Shown here piece after piece: positions 37,753-47,190 of a stretch of DNA of 59,514 bases. A program made the translations under genes and the position numbers. The stretch comes from Alphaproteobacteria bacterium (GTDB lineage Bacteria; Pseudomonadota; Alphaproteobacteria; RF32; CAG-239). The notes under the pieces were generated by a model. The model did not search any database, was not told the origin of the DNA, and was given only the letters and a program-made list of their open reading frames with translations. The stretch spans positions 1 to 59,514 of the forward strand of contig JAGAZZ010000002.1 in the NCBI GenBank assembly GCA_017939155.1, read 5' to 3'. Numbering within the stretch: position 1 is the first letter of the stretch; each line of letters opens with the position of its first letter.

Positions 37753-40113
37753 ATGCTTGATATTTTTTATGGAATTTCCGCATTAGACTTGAGTGAGCAA
37801 TATGCAATATTCGGAGTTCTGGCGGTTGCCTTTATCGGCTTATGGTACACTTGGTTTCTAAAAAAACAAGTTATGGCTAATGACGCCGGCACAGGCAAAA
37901 TGGTTGAGGTATGGACGGCGATTAAACAAGGGGCTGATACATACCTTAAAAAACAACTTAAATCAATTTTGCCGATGATAGCAATTTTAACGGTTTGCTT
38001 ATTTTTGTCGGTTTATATCGTGCCGGTTTCAGCGGAAGCTAAAATCAGATTTTCCGCATACAGCGATGAAACGGTAAAATTAATTATCGCTTTCGGTCGT
38101 GCCGGTTGTTTTATCTTGGGTTCTTTGTTTTCTTTACTTGTCGGGCAAATCGGTATGCGTATTGCCGTTGCCGCAAACGTGCGCGTTGCGTCCGCATCAA
38201 AGCGTTCCTTTGGCGAAGCATTAAAAATCGCTTATCGCGCCGGCACTTGTACCGGTATGTTAACCGACGGTCTTGGCTTGATGGGCGGAACCATTATCTT
38301 CATCATCTTTGGCATTGCCGCACCTGACGCTTTGCTCGGGTTTGGTTTTGGCGGAACGTTGGTTGCCTTGTTTATGCGTGTCGGCGGTGGTATTTATACC
38401 AAAGCTGCCGATGTCGGCGCAGACCTTGTCGGCAAAGTCGAAGCCGGTATTCCGGAAGATGACCCGAGAAACCCTGCCGTTGTGGCTGACCTTGTCGGGG
38501 ATAACGTTGGCGATTGCGCGGGTATGGCTGCCGATATTTTTGAATCTTATGAAGTAACCATTGTTTCCGGTCTAATTTTAGGTCTTGCCCTGTGGCACAT
38601 AACCGGTATGTATGAATGGATTGTCTATCCGCTGTTAGTCCGCGGTATTGGCGTTTTCTGCTCCATTATCGGTACATACGCCGTAAGAGATAACGGCTTA
38701 AAAGGCAATGCGATGAAAGCCATCTTCAAAGGCTATGTCACGTCTGCGACAATTTCTATCATTTTATTTGCCGTAGTTGCTTATTTCTATTTGCAAAATT
38801 TGCATTGCGGCTGGTGGCGACCGTTTTTGGCTGTGACCATCGGTGTCTTTTTGGCTATGGCAATTGATAGAATTACCGAACACTTTACCGGTACAACCGG
38901 CGCTCCGGTTCATGAAATCAAAAAATCAACCGATACCGGCGCCGCTACTACAATCTTGAGCGGACTGGCTGTCGGGTTAGAAAGCTCGGTTTGGTCGGTT
39001 TTGGTTATCGCCATCACCATTTTTGCCTCAGTGTTAATTTTTGGGACGATTGACGGTTTAGCCGGCGCTGAAAAGGTGACATATATCCTGTATGGTGTTG
39101 CCATGACCGGTATCGGTATGCTCACCTTAACCGGTAACAATGTTGCGATGGATTCTTTCGGTCCGATTGCCGATAACGCTAACGGTATCGGGGAGATGTC
39201 TTGGCATGATGACAAGAGCGCCAAAACCAAAAAAGCCCGCCAAATTATGGCTGACCTTGACAGCGTTGGCAATACCACCAAAGCCATCACCAAAGGTGTG
39301 GCGATAAGCTCTGCCGTCATTGCCGCGGTAAGCTTGTTTGGCTCATATATGGTGGATGTCAGCAGCGTGCAGGAAGCCTTAAACAGCACTTGGGCAAAAG
39401 AAGGCTTAAACCAAAGTTTGGAATTGCTGAAAAACATCGGTATTGTTGTTTCCAATCCGGTCGTTTTTGTCGGTATGCTAATCGGTGCGGCTGTGCCATG
39501 GCTGTTCTCCTCTTTTGCCATCAACGCGGTAAGACGTGCGGCAAGCTTAATCGTTGAGGAAGTTCGTCGCCAGTTCAAACTCGGCATTCTTGAAAACAAA
39601 GCGAAGCCGGACTATGACACGACAGTTGCTATCTCAACCGCTGCCGCGCAAAAGGAACTCATCATCTTGGCTATGCTGGGTATTGTTTCGCCGATATTTG
39701 TCGGACTGTCACTCGGTGTTGAAGCTTTGGGTGGTTTCCTTGCCGGTATCATTGTTTCCGGTCAATTGCTCGCGGTGTTTATGTCTAACGCCGGTGGCGC
39801 GTGGGATAATGCAAAAAAGCTGATTGAAGACGAGCCGAGCAGTATTGCTCATAATACCGGTAAAGGCTCGGAACGCCATAAGGCAAGCGTTGTTGGCGAT
39901 ACGGTCGGTGACCCCTTAAAAGATACCGCGGGTCCTGCCTTAAACCCGATGATTAAAGTGGTTAATATGGTAGCAGTCATCGTTGCGCCAATCGTTGTGG
40001 CCTACAATAATGAATACACCAAACTTTCCGCATGGGGCTGGTGTATCGTTATTTTCTTACTTGCCCTATTAACTTTTGTCATTATGAGGAGCAAAAAACA
40101 AGCTTCCGAATAA
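37753..40113 (+). CDS. hppA: Membrane-bound proton-translocating pyrophosphatase
   Basis: The enzyme hydrolyses pyrophosphate and pumps protons. The 786-residue protein has about 16 membrane segments and the conserved catalytic segments GGGIYTKAADVGADLVGKVE, PEDDPRNPAVVADLVGDNVG and GDTVGDPLKDTAGPALNP. The segment GNTTKAITKG carries Lys and Thr where K+-dependent enzymes have Ala and Gly, so the protein should be K+-independent, as in R. rubrum. The start 37753 has GGGAGG 4 bases ahead. A strong terminator follows. Confidence 0.95.
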   Translation: MLDIFYGISALDLSEQYAIFGVLAVAFIGLWYTWFLKKQVMANDAGTGKMVEVWTAIKQGADTYLKKQLKSILPMIAILTVCLFLSVYIVPVSAEAKIRFSAYSDETVKLIIAFGRAGCFILGSLFSLLVGQIGMRIAVAANVRVASASKRSFGEALKIAYRAGTCTGMLTDGLGLMGGTIIFIIFGIAAPDALLGFGFGGTLVALFMRVGGGIYTKAADVGADLVGKVEAGIPEDDPRNPAVVADLVGDNVGDCAGMAADIFESYEVTIVSGLILGLALWHITGMYEWIVYPLLVRGIGVFCSIIGTYAVRDNGLKGNAMKAIFKGYVTSATISIILFAVVAYFYLQNLHCGWWRPFLAVTIGVFLAMAIDRITEHFTGTTGAPVHEIKKSTDTGAATTILSGLAVGLESSVWSVLVIAITIFASVLIFGTIDGLAGAEKVTYILYGVAMTGIGMLTLTGNNVAMDSFGPIADNANGIGEMSWHDDKSAKTKKARQIMADLDSVGNTTKAITKGVAISSAVIAAVSLFGSYMVDVSSVQEALNSTWAKEGLNQSLELLKNIGIVVSNPVVFVGMLIGAAVPWLFSSFAINAVRRAASLIVEEVRRQFKLGILENKAKPDYDTTVAISTAAAQKELIILAMLGIVSPIFVGLSLGVEALGGFLAGIIVSGQLLAVFMSNAGGAWDNAKKLIEDEPSSIAHNTGKGSERHKASVVGDTVGDPLKDTAGPALNPMIKVVNMVAVIVAPIVVAYNNEYTKLSAWGWCIVIFLLALLTFVIMRSKKQASE

Positions 40114-40130
40114 TGCTCTGAGTTAAGCTC

Positions 40131-40166
40131 AAGCCCTCGTGTTCATCAAAACCCGAGGGCTTTTTT
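40131..40166 (+). terminator. Intrinsic terminator of hppA
   Basis: AAGCCCTCG (40131-40139) pairs with CGAGGGCTT (40154-40162), followed by a T run to 40166. Confidence 0.85.
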
Positions 40167-40250
40167 ATAACTAAAATAAAGTAACCCGACACAAAATCAT
40201 AACGCGTACAAAGAACGCTGATGTAGATTTACGGAAGTTGAAATTCAAAC

Positions 40251-41009
40251 TTATCTAATTTTATCAAGATAGGATTGTTTAATCAAATTTATAGCATAAT
40301 CAAGCGCCTCATCATCAGATAAAATTATTCTATAATCTCCGTTGCCCCAGTGTCCGGTGGAGGAGACATCTTCGGCTAATTTATCAGGGTCATCAAGCTT
40401 GCCTTTAGAGAGATTGAGGGTTACCTTTAATTTGCTCCGTTGTATCTCAACATCACAGATGTTGCTGTCCATCTTAAAGGCAATATAAAGTTTCTTCGGT
40501 TCAACAGATATAGTGTCATCCAAAGCCAAAATTCTATTTCTGAGTTCATTATAGAGTTTTTGTATATTTTGCGAACCATGCTGAAAATGGGAATCTTCAT
40601 TATATATTGCAGAATTTTGTATTGCCTCAGCTAATTCTTCGTCAAGAACTTCATGCCCTTCGGGTTTCATTTTCTTTAATCTGTTAGGCGTTTCAGATAT
40701 TGAGGCTATACTTTTTAAAATGTCATAAGCATCTTCAGCAGACATATTATAAAATTCACGAACACGCTCTTTACCATCAAATGTATCTATACTTCTTAAT
40801 GAGGGATTTAATTTGTCTATCAAATTGTGTAGTTGTAAATCTGTAAGTCTTTTTTCCACTTCGTATACGCAATAAACTCTGAAAGCATAAGGGATACATT
40901 CGCTTCTGTTTAACTGCTTTAACCTCTTTTCCAAATCATCGGCATATCCTATTTTAACATATTCGGGAAATGAGGGATTCGTTAATATATATATAACACC
41001 TTTTGCCAT
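40251..41009 (-). CDS. GIY-YIG (T5orf172-like) nuclease-domain protein with DUF5655-like C-terminus
   Basis: Residues about 1-95 form a GIY-YIG-like nuclease domain (GVIYILTNPSFPEYVKIGYA, then LEKRLKQLN), in which the first Y and the GYA segment fit the family. Residues about 150-250 resemble the DUF5655 domain (SVEPKKLYIAFK and DDEALDYAINLIKQSY). Such proteins are found in phage and defence regions and may be DNA endonucleases. GGAG lies 8 bases before the ATG. It begins the accessory region of the window. Confidence 0.7.
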   Translation of the reverse strand: MAKGVIYILTNPSFPEYVKIGYADDLEKRLKQLNRSECIPYAFRVYCVYEVEKRLTDLQLHNLIDKLNPSLRSIDTFDGKERVREFYNMSAEDAYDILKSIASISETPNRLKKMKPEGHEVLDEELAEAIQNSAIYNEDSHFQHGSQNIQKLYNELRNRILALDDTISVEPKKLYIAFKMDSNICDVEIQRSKLKVTLNLSKGKLDDPDKLAEDVSSTGHWGNGDYRIILSDDEALDYAINLIKQSYLDKIR

Positions 41010-41278
41010 TTATAGTCTCCGTATTCAAGCCCATCGCTTATTTCATTTGATAACATTTTTATCGAAATTTTTTTATTTTGCAACAAATAACTGTAAAATA
41101 ATGATAAATTTTATATTTGGAAATTTATGTAGTAAGTGTGCTCTCTTAACAATAACCTCGGATTTGAATTCGTCATCTGTTGTATCACCTTGCTGAAAGT
41201 GTCAAAATACAGCAATCAAATAGATATCCCTGGATAAACCCGTGGTTCTTAGGAAAGGCTCCTTTTATGTGCCTTTCT
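41010..41278. other. Gene-free stretch holding the left direct repeat and the IS200 3' hairpin
   Basis: No intact gene is seen. It holds the 98-bp left direct repeat (41125-41222) and a hairpin (GAAAGGC 41253-41259 with GCCTTTC 41271-41277) just past the end of the IS200-like transposase reading frame, as expected for the right end of this family. Confidence 0.6.
41125..41222 (-). repeat. Left 98-bp direct repeat (integrase 5' relic)
   Basis: This copy matches 52036-52133 with one mismatch (T at 41180, C at 52091). In minus sense it holds the ribosome binding site, start codon and first 17 codons of the integrase gene at 51326-52087, but the rest of that gene is absent here. Confidence 0.95.
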
Positions 41279-41770
41279 TTACAACTCCAAACGGAGCTGA
41301 CCTAAATTCCGTTGTCCTTGATGTTTTACATAATTTTTTATCACTTCTTCATTTGCTCCAACGCTGCTAACGAAGTATCCCGTTGACCAAACTATGTTTT
41401 CCTTAAAATACACCCGTGATAACCACTAATACCGCGCCCTTAATGCCGAAGCAGATTGGCTTTTCATCTGTGCCATTACATCTGAAATACTATACTTAGG
41501 CGGTATTTCCATTACAAAATGTATATAGTCTTTATCAAAGCCAATCTCTTCTATTTCTACTCCTGGGATACTTCGTATCAGCTTCGAGAACAATTTTCTC
41601 AGATAATCAACGACACCGGGATTTAGGATACGTCGGCGATATTTTGTTACCCATACTATATGATAACTTAAACTATATGTTTCGTGTGAACTTTCTACGA
41701 ATCTCATACTGATATTATATCGACGACTTTTTATTCATCCACCACTAAAGTGGTGGTTTTCTACAAGGAT
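41225..41770 (-). mobile_element. IS200/IS605-family insertion sequence (decayed)
   Basis: The element carries one Y1-transposase frame and lacks tnpB. It has a hairpin after the transposase end (41253-41277) and one before its start (CCACCACT 41740-41747 with AGTGGTGG 41750-41757), as in IS200 ends. It separates the left direct repeat from the terminator-like hairpin, which are adjacent in the right copy near 52130, so the right copy shows the uninterrupted site. Exact ends are not fixed. Confidence 0.75.
41279..41707 (-). pseudogene. tnpA: IS200-type Y1 transposase with in-frame amber stop
   Basis: The first 93 codons read SLSYHIVWVTKYRRRIL and, further on, HFVMEIPPKYS (HUH-type metal site region), then end at TAG (41428-41426). 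The same frame continues (WLSRVYFKENIVWSTGYF, ANEEVIKNYVKHQG) to a TAA at 41281-41279, for 143 codons in all. The catalytic Tyr in NYVKHQ lies after the amber codon, so the truncated protein cannot cut DNA. Suppression of the stop cannot be excluded. Confidence 0.85.
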
Positions 41771-42071
41771 GCAATAAAAAACTACCCCATTGCTAAAACA
41801 ATGGGGTAGTTTTTTAGCTGGTATAGATTTATTGAACAAGAACAAAAATAAGGTATAACTTGATGTTTTTTACTAAATTTTGTGAAATAAATTTTCCAAA
41901 TAGTATATAGGGGAGAATGAAAATAAAATGATTGAAAACTTTATTAAACATACTAATGCACTTTTGTATAATAGTTTTTGCAGAAAAAGTTGTTAGTTTC
42001 TTCATCTTTTCTTTTCTATTTAAGGAGATTTAGTTTATAAACATTTCAATAAAATTTAGAAGAAAGATGAA
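41708..42071. other. Gene-free stretch with hairpins upstream of the C5 methyltransferase
   Basis: It holds the left-end hairpin of the IS200 element and the 17-bp terminator-like inverted repeat (41776-41815). The remaining 250 bases are AT-rich and probably carry the methyltransferase promoter; no gene is seen. Confidence 0.5.
41776..41815. terminator. Bidirectional terminator-like 17-bp inverted repeat
   Basis: Positions 41776-41792 and 41799-41815 are perfect reverse complements around a six-base loop, with A and T runs at the outer ends. A diverged copy lies at 52138-52167, also next to a 98-bp direct repeat copy. Confidence 0.8.
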
Positions 42072-43256
42072 ATGGAAAAGACAATAGTTGAACTTTTTGC
42101 AGGTGTTGGTGGCTTTAGATTAGGTTTTGAAAGAGCATCTAAAGACTGGCAAACTGTGTGGGCAAATCAATGGGAGCCAGGCAAAAAAAATCAATATGCT
42201 TTTGATTGTTATAAATATCATTTTGAAAAATTTGGTGGTATTAATCAATTTAGCAATATGGATATAAGTTCTGTCGATGTAAAAAATATTCCAAAGCATA
42301 CTCTACTTGTAGGAGGATTTCCTTGTCAAGATTATTCCGTTGCAGGAACAAATGCTAAAGGTATTGAAGGTAAAAAAGGTGTTTTATGGTGGGAAATTAA
42401 ACGAATTATAGAAGCTAAACGACCACCTTTCATTTTATTGGAAAATGTTGATAGATTAATCAAGTCACCGGCAAAGCAAAGAGGTAGAGATTTTGCTATT
42501 ATGTTAGAGTGCCTGAATCAGTTAGGGTATGGTGTAGAGTGGCGTATCATCAATGCAGAGGAATATGGATTGCAACAGAGACGTAGAAGAATATTTATTT
42601 TTGCTTATAGTAAGAATACAAAGTATTATCAACAATCTAACCATGATTTTTTTGAAAAATGTTTTCCAATTAAATCTTCCGAAACCGTAAGCACCATAGT
42701 TTTACCTAGCAATTTATTAGAAATTTCGAATAAGTTTAGTTTTCTTTTTGGTAATAGTGGAAAGATGTTAAATGGTCTTATCTCAACATGTCGCGTATAT
42801 GCCGATATATGTACCAAAAATATCACATTGTCAGATATAATGATTGATAAGGCTGAAAAAGAATATTTTTTGACACCTGAATTATTGGAAAAATTCAAAT
42901 ATATGAAAGGTGCAAAAAGGGAAGAGAGAACAGCAACTTCTGGTTTTAAGTATTTTTTTTCAGAAGGTTCGATACCTTTTCCTGATATATTAGATAGACC
43001 TGCGAGAACAATGCTAACAAGCGAAGGAAGTAATAACAGAAGCACACATATAGTTGCTGATAAAACGACAGGAGAGTTAAGAAAATTAACACCTATTGAA
43101 TGTGAAAGAATCAATGGTTTTCCAGATAATTGGACTGATACAGGAATGCCTAAAAATTTCAGATATTTTTGTATGGGTAATGCTCTAGTTGTTGATTTGA
43201 TAGAAATTATGGCTAAAGAAATAAATAAAATCTTCGAACAAGAAATATATATTTAA
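42072..43256 (+). CDS. C5-cytosine DNA methyltransferase
   Basis: The 394-residue enzyme methylates cytosine C5 in a specific DNA site. It has motif I (ELFAGVGGFRLGFE), motif IV with the catalytic Cys in GGFPCQDYSV, motif VI (LLENVDRL), motif VIII (QQRRRRIFIFA), a target-recognition stretch, and motifs IX-X near the end (RKLTPIECERINGFPD, GNALVVDLI). All are intact. The target site cannot be predicted. It faces a gene (43333-44163) that could be its restriction partner. Confidence 0.93.
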   Translation: MEKTIVELFAGVGGFRLGFERASKDWQTVWANQWEPGKKNQYAFDCYKYHFEKFGGINQFSNMDISSVDVKNIPKHTLLVGGFPCQDYSVAGTNAKGIEGKKGVLWWEIKRIIEAKRPPFILLENVDRLIKSPAKQRGRDFAIMLECLNQLGYGVEWRIINAEEYGLQQRRRRIFIFAYSKNTKYYQQSNHDFFEKCFPIKSSETVSTIVLPSNLLEISNKFSFLFGNSGKMLNGLISTCRVYADICTKNITLSDIMIDKAEKEYFLTPELLEKFKYMKGAKREERTATSGFKYFFSEGSIPFPDILDRPARTMLTSEGSNNRSTHIVADKTTGELRKLTPIECERINGFPDNWTDTGMPKNFRYFCMGNALVVDLIEIMAKEINKIFEQEIYI

Positions 43257-43270
43257 TTTATGATATTAAC

Positions 43271-43313
43271 TATATATTAGGTTTAAAATATTAAATTTAT
43301 AACCTAATATATA
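43271..43313. repeat. AT-rich inverted repeat between convergent genes
   Basis: Thirteen bases (43271-43283) are repeated inverted at 43301-43313 with a 17-base loop between the methyltransferase and its convergent neighbour. It may end both transcripts. Confidence 0.45.
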
Positions 43314-43332
43314 TTCAATTATTGTATTTATG

Positions 43333-44163
43333 CTATTGCTTTAAAATTATATTTTGAGTAATATCTGAAATATCTCCCAAACGTATAGGAGCAACCCCCA
43401 TACCTCTTTGAAAGCGAGTCATTATTTGGGAGAAGCTCAATCTCTCTTGTAAATACTCTATGACTGAAATGTGCGACAGCAAAGTATTATATCTACCATT
43501 TTTTGAGTCCCACGCTTGTTTCATTATTTGAGTAGCACGGTAATAGTATTTACAGTCTTCATTTTGTACAAGTAAATCATTATAGACTAAATATGCTTCA
43601 AGGGAAACGCCTCTAGGAGTAATTGATGATAAATGATTTAATACTTTTTCAGAAAATACTGGTTTATAATATTGAAAAGAAAGAACACCTGTTTTTACGG
43701 TATTATCAATAGAATTTATATCTTCATAATGATAATTATCTTTGATTAAAGTATATCCATACATGAAAGCCATTCTAAAGAAAATTCCGGCTAATATTGA
43801 TAATAATGTTTTATCAGAGGAATGTATATCCGTTAAATCGTCCCATATATCAGGGAAAGATAAATCTTTAATGTAGCTACCATTTGAAAGTTGCAATTTA
43901 GGTCTAAAATCCCATGGTCTAAGCTTTTCAGGAGAAGATACTATGGTTTCCTTTCCTGGATATTGTATAAAAACTTTCTCACCATTTTTTGTAGTATGAA
44001 GAAGTAATTTCCTTTCAAGATTCTGAAATTTTAATCCTTTTTTCTCTAATTTTGAAAACTGTTCAATGTTGAAGTTTCTTTTTTCTTGGGAAGCTTTTTT
44101 TACATCCTTGTTATATTCCATACAAAGGATACTTTTACAGTCTCTAAAATCTTTATCAGTCAT
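43333..44163 (-). CDS. Possible type II restriction endonuclease (unrecognised family)
   Basis: The 276-residue protein has no signal peptide and no clear membrane segment. I do not recognise it as a known restriction family. Its position, convergent with a solitary C5 methyltransferase inside a mobile region, is the usual layout of a type II R-M pair. No PD-(D/E)xK motif can be identified with certainty. It could instead be an unrelated cargo gene. Confidence 0.4.
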   Translation of the reverse strand: MTDKDFRDCKSILCMEYNKDVKKASQEKRNFNIEQFSKLEKKGLKFQNLERKLLLHTTKNGEKVFIQYPGKETIVSSPEKLRPWDFRPKLQLSNGSYIKDLSFPDIWDDLTDIHSSDKTLLSILAGIFFRMAFMYGYTLIKDNYHYEDINSIDNTVKTGVLSFQYYKPVFSEKVLNHLSSITPRGVSLEAYLVYNDLLVQNEDCKYYYRATQIMKQAWDSKNGRYNTLLSHISVIEYLQERLSFSQIMTRFQRGMGVAPIRLGDISDITQNIILKQ

Positions 44164-44421
44164 GTGTTCAACTCTGCTAAATAATGATACACAGTAACAA
44201 TAGAAGACATTTACTATAAAATCAATGATTTTATATAAAAAAATATATTTGTGTTTTTTAATAACCTTCTCTCCTGTTTGTTAGAAACTACTTGCCTTGT
44301 TAAGGCAACAGCTCGTAAAATAAAAATTTTATTCGCAATCTTTTTTTTGTCGGTATATAATCAAATATATTAATAGTTATCAGTCAGTTTTTCGCTACCG
44401 AGGGATGACAGAAAAATGATA
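44164..44421. other. AT-rich gap, no gene seen
   Basis: No reading frame or strong hairpin is apparent in these 258 bases. It separates two minus-strand genes. Confidence 0.4.
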
Positions 44422-45450
44422 TTACTTGGAGCGCGGGATAGATGATTTTTTATTGTATAACTTTTTTCTTAGAGCTGTTAATTTCAAATTATTTATATTG
44501 AAAAAAAATTTGGGTAATTTGTTTTGTAATTTTTCTATTTTCCATCGCCAAACTTCTCGGCTTCTTTCTTTTTTTCTTAGTTTAATTTGTTCTTGTTGTT
44601 GAAAAAAATCTTTTGCAATTTTTACAATATCGTCAGATTTCGCGTTATTCTCATTATTGCATAATTTGTTAAAAAATATATCCAATATCGGCTTACTGGA
44701 ATTTTCTTTCATATTCTCAGGAATGTTTATTTTAAAAAATCCTTTATTTGTCTCTAATGATAAATATACAGCCTTTATCTTATCAAACGGAGAAACTTTA
44801 TTTGTTAATTTATGGTCTCTATTTATAAAATCATAAATTTGATTTTCATTATCTAGTGTTGGAGGATAATCTACATTATTATTTGCTGCAATATAATAAT
44901 CAAATTCGGCATATGATAAAGGCATAATAACAGGGTTGTCATCACATACAAGTTTTAGTATAATAGGTGAAACAATTCCTTTAAATTCTACAAAAAAATA
45001 AATATTTTTGATATGAAGTTTGTATTCATATCGATTGTTAAAACATATATCAAAATAAGGAGTTTTATATTGGTCATAACTATATTCTATATATTGTAGT
45101 TTTACTTTCACTCTTTTGTTCCAACAATCTATACATTTTTTGATAAGTGGAATAATCACGCCCAGTAATAATGAAATAATAACAGCACCTACTGTACCAA
45201 AAGCTGTTAGATAATCAGTAATAGATGGATTATTCACGTACTCAATTTGAATAGCTTTATCATTTTGCAAAATGATATTCTGTGTTGTTTGAGAGTTTAG
45301 TTTATGTAATATAGAATTAGTTTCTTCAAGCTGTGGCACAATAATCTTTGTATTTTGATTTGATAAATGTTTTGATAGTTTACTAATATTAGCATTTATA
45401 TTTGAAAGTTGTTTTTCAACATCCGTCAAATCAACTATTGCCTTATCCAT
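44422..45450 (-). CDS. Membrane protein with N-terminal coiled coil, unknown function
   Basis: The 342-residue protein begins with a coiled-coil-like stretch (residues about 5-60), then one membrane segment (about 83-107). A soluble domain of about 180 residues rich in Tyr and Phe follows (FVEFKGIV, AVYLSLETNKGFF), then a basic tail with KKERSREVWRWK. No family is recognised. GAGGAA precedes the ATG. Membrane-anchored cargo is common in defence islands as effectors, but nothing here proves that. Confidence 0.5.
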   Translation of the reverse strand: MDKAIVDLTDVEKQLSNINANISKLSKHLSNQNTKIIVPQLEETNSILHKLNSQTTQNIILQNDKAIQIEYVNNPSITDYLTAFGTVGAVIISLLLGVIIPLIKKCIDCWNKRVKVKLQYIEYSYDQYKTPYFDICFNNRYEYKLHIKNIYFFVEFKGIVSPIILKLVCDDNPVIMPLSYAEFDYYIAANNNVDYPPTLDNENQIYDFINRDHKLTNKVSPFDKIKAVYLSLETNKGFFKINIPENMKENSSKPILDIFFNKLCNNENNAKSDDIVKIAKDFFQQQEQIKLRKKERSREVWRWKIEKLQNKLPKFFFNINNLKLTALRKKLYNKKSSIPRSK

Positions 45451-45551
45451 TATTTTTCCTCGAGTTCAAAATCTTTATCGGTTGAGAGCAGCGTCCGTTA
45501 ATATCCTTAAAATATTTTTTATAAGGGCAAATTGAATATAAATCTACCATA

Positions 45552-46952
45552 TTATTTTTCCACAGTACATTCGTTGATTAAAATTAGATTTTTGTTTTCT
45601 TTTGCAATATCTCTCAGATATTTTGTAAATCCGCTTTTAGAAAATATACCGTAGATTAAATCATACGCTTTGAAATCATCAAGTTTACATTTTTCTACTA
45701 ATTTGGAGTAAACATCAACGTCAACCGGTTTGTCATTTTTGTAATATTTACATTCTGCGGCAAAAATACGCTTGTGGCTTTCATCAACGGCAACTATATC
45801 AATTTCTTCATTCTTATCCCAATAAGCACCAATACGGGAAGGAACAAAATCAATTTGTTTGGTTTTACATAATTCTGCAAATATGTTTCGGCATATTTCT
45901 TCATAGACAAATGCTACGTGATTATCAATAAAATTGGATTTCAGCTTATCTTGTACAAAATTCAGGTTATCAAGCTCAAGCTCACCCTTATAAGGAAAGA
46001 CAAACATAAACCAAAAACGGATGAATACATCTCGGATAAAATATAATCCTTTACGACTCTTTTCAGGATTTTTTTCTGTTGCAGGAATACGTTTTTCCAA
46101 TAAATATAATCCTTGCAATGTCTCTAGATAGGGGCTTAATTTGTTGCTTTCTGTTGACATTGCTGAGGATATCTCAGAGAGTTTGTGATTATTTTGGGCA
46201 ATAGCCTTCATAACAGAGTAATAATTGACGGGTTCTTTGACTTCTTTATTGAGTAAAAATGCCGGTTCTTCGTATAAAAAGCCGTTTTTGTTAAGGATGA
46301 CACGAGATATATTATCCATTAAGGTATTTTTATTATCAAAGAATTCCAAATATTTCGGAACGCCTCCGGTTACGGAATAAAGCTCCACTATATCGGAAAA
46401 AGGCTTATTTTGATAATATTGTCTGATATCAAAAAAAGGAAGCGGAGCTAGTCGGATTTGAGATGTACGACGACCATATAGTGGGCTGTTTTCGGCTAAA
46501 ACCTGTTTAGTCATCATATTAATGTATGAACCGCAGATGATGACCATAATGTCTTGTTTGGATAATACTTCATCCCATGCTTTCTGAAAAATAGAAGTAA
46601 AGGAGGGATTGGTATTGACCATATACTGAAATTCATCAAGAACAAGCACTTTTGTATTTTTACTTGGAACAGCTGCAAACAGTTTGAACAGTTCAATCCA
46701 ATCATCAAAATTAGCCTTGGCAATAAATTCCTGATTGGAAAATTGCGATAAGCTCAAAGCAAACCTCTTCATACTCTGTGGTTCAGATTCTTCGGTCGCC
46801 AAAAAGTATAGGGCGAGCTTATCTTTAATGAACTCTTGGATTAAAGCAGTTTTTCCGATACGCCTGCGACCATATATAACAACGAAGGAGTGCTTATTGT
46901 TATATTCTTGCTCTAAATCTTCAAGTTCTTTTGTTCTACCAATAAATTCCAT
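45552..46952 (-). CDS. AAA-type ATPase with DUF234-like C-terminus (copy A)
   Basis: The 466-residue protein has a P-loop in GRRRIGKTALI (residues about 28-38), Walker B VLVLDEFQYM, and the sensor segment IICGSYINMM. The middle holds a winged-helix-like region. The C-terminal third has D-IVAVDE and EAAECKYY-like residues (IDIVAVD, FAAECKYY) of a PD-(D/E)xK nuclease fold seen in DUF234 proteins. Such ATPases are common around mobile regions but their role is unknown. A paralogue of equal length lies at 52334-53734; the first 60 residues are identical at about 52 positions. GGAGG precedes the ATG. Confidence 0.88.
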   Translation of the reverse strand: MEFIGRTKELEDLEQEYNNKHSFVVIYGRRRIGKTALIQEFIKDKLALYFLATEESEPQSMKRFALSLSQFSNQEFIAKANFDDWIELFKLFAAVPSKNTKVLVLDEFQYMVNTNPSFTSIFQKAWDEVLSKQDIMVIICGSYINMMTKQVLAENSPLYGRRTSQIRLAPLPFFDIRQYYQNKPFSDIVELYSVTGGVPKYLEFFDNKNTLMDNISRVILNKNGFLYEEPAFLLNKEVKEPVNYYSVMKAIAQNNHKLSEISSAMSTESNKLSPYLETLQGLYLLEKRIPATEKNPEKSRKGLYFIRDVFIRFWFMFVFPYKGELELDNLNFVQDKLKSNFIDNHVAFVYEEICRNIFAELCKTKQIDFVPSRIGAYWDKNEEIDIVAVDESHKRIFAAECKYYKNDKPVDVDVYSKLVEKCKLDDFKAYDLIYGIFSKSGFTKYLRDIAKENKNLILINECTVEK

Positions 46953-46992
46953 TTTTCCTCCGATATCGTGACCTTTTCTTTTAATATAATAT

Positions 46993-47021
46993 AGATTAGA
47001 CTAATTTTAATTATATTACAA
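46993..47021 (-). promoter_or_regulatory. Promoter of ATPase copy A, shared with copy B
   Basis: On the minus strand TTGTAA (47021-47016) and TAATCT (46998-46993) are 17 bases apart. Together with the flanking bases it lies in a 29-base block (47000-47028) that recurs with one mismatch upstream of copy B. Confidence 0.55.
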
Positions 47022-47044
47022 GAGAAAAGTAATGAATTATCATA

Positions 47045-47078
47045 AAAATGTCAAAGAACATACATTCTTTGACATTTT
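47045..47078. repeat. 14-bp perfect inverted repeat (terminator-like)
   Basis: Positions 47045-47058 and 47065-47078 are perfect reverse complements around a six-base loop, with A and T runs at the outside. It lies just upstream of the copy A promoter and would end transcripts from the remnants at 47191-47575. Confidence 0.6.
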
Positions 47079-47190
47079 CTTTGAAATCCTTGGAAAATAT
47101 AGAGTTCCTGTTTGGCTTAAAAATACCTCAATCTCAAAATGTAAAACTTTGTTAAAAATGATTACTTTGTTTGACATTGTTTTCTAGAAT

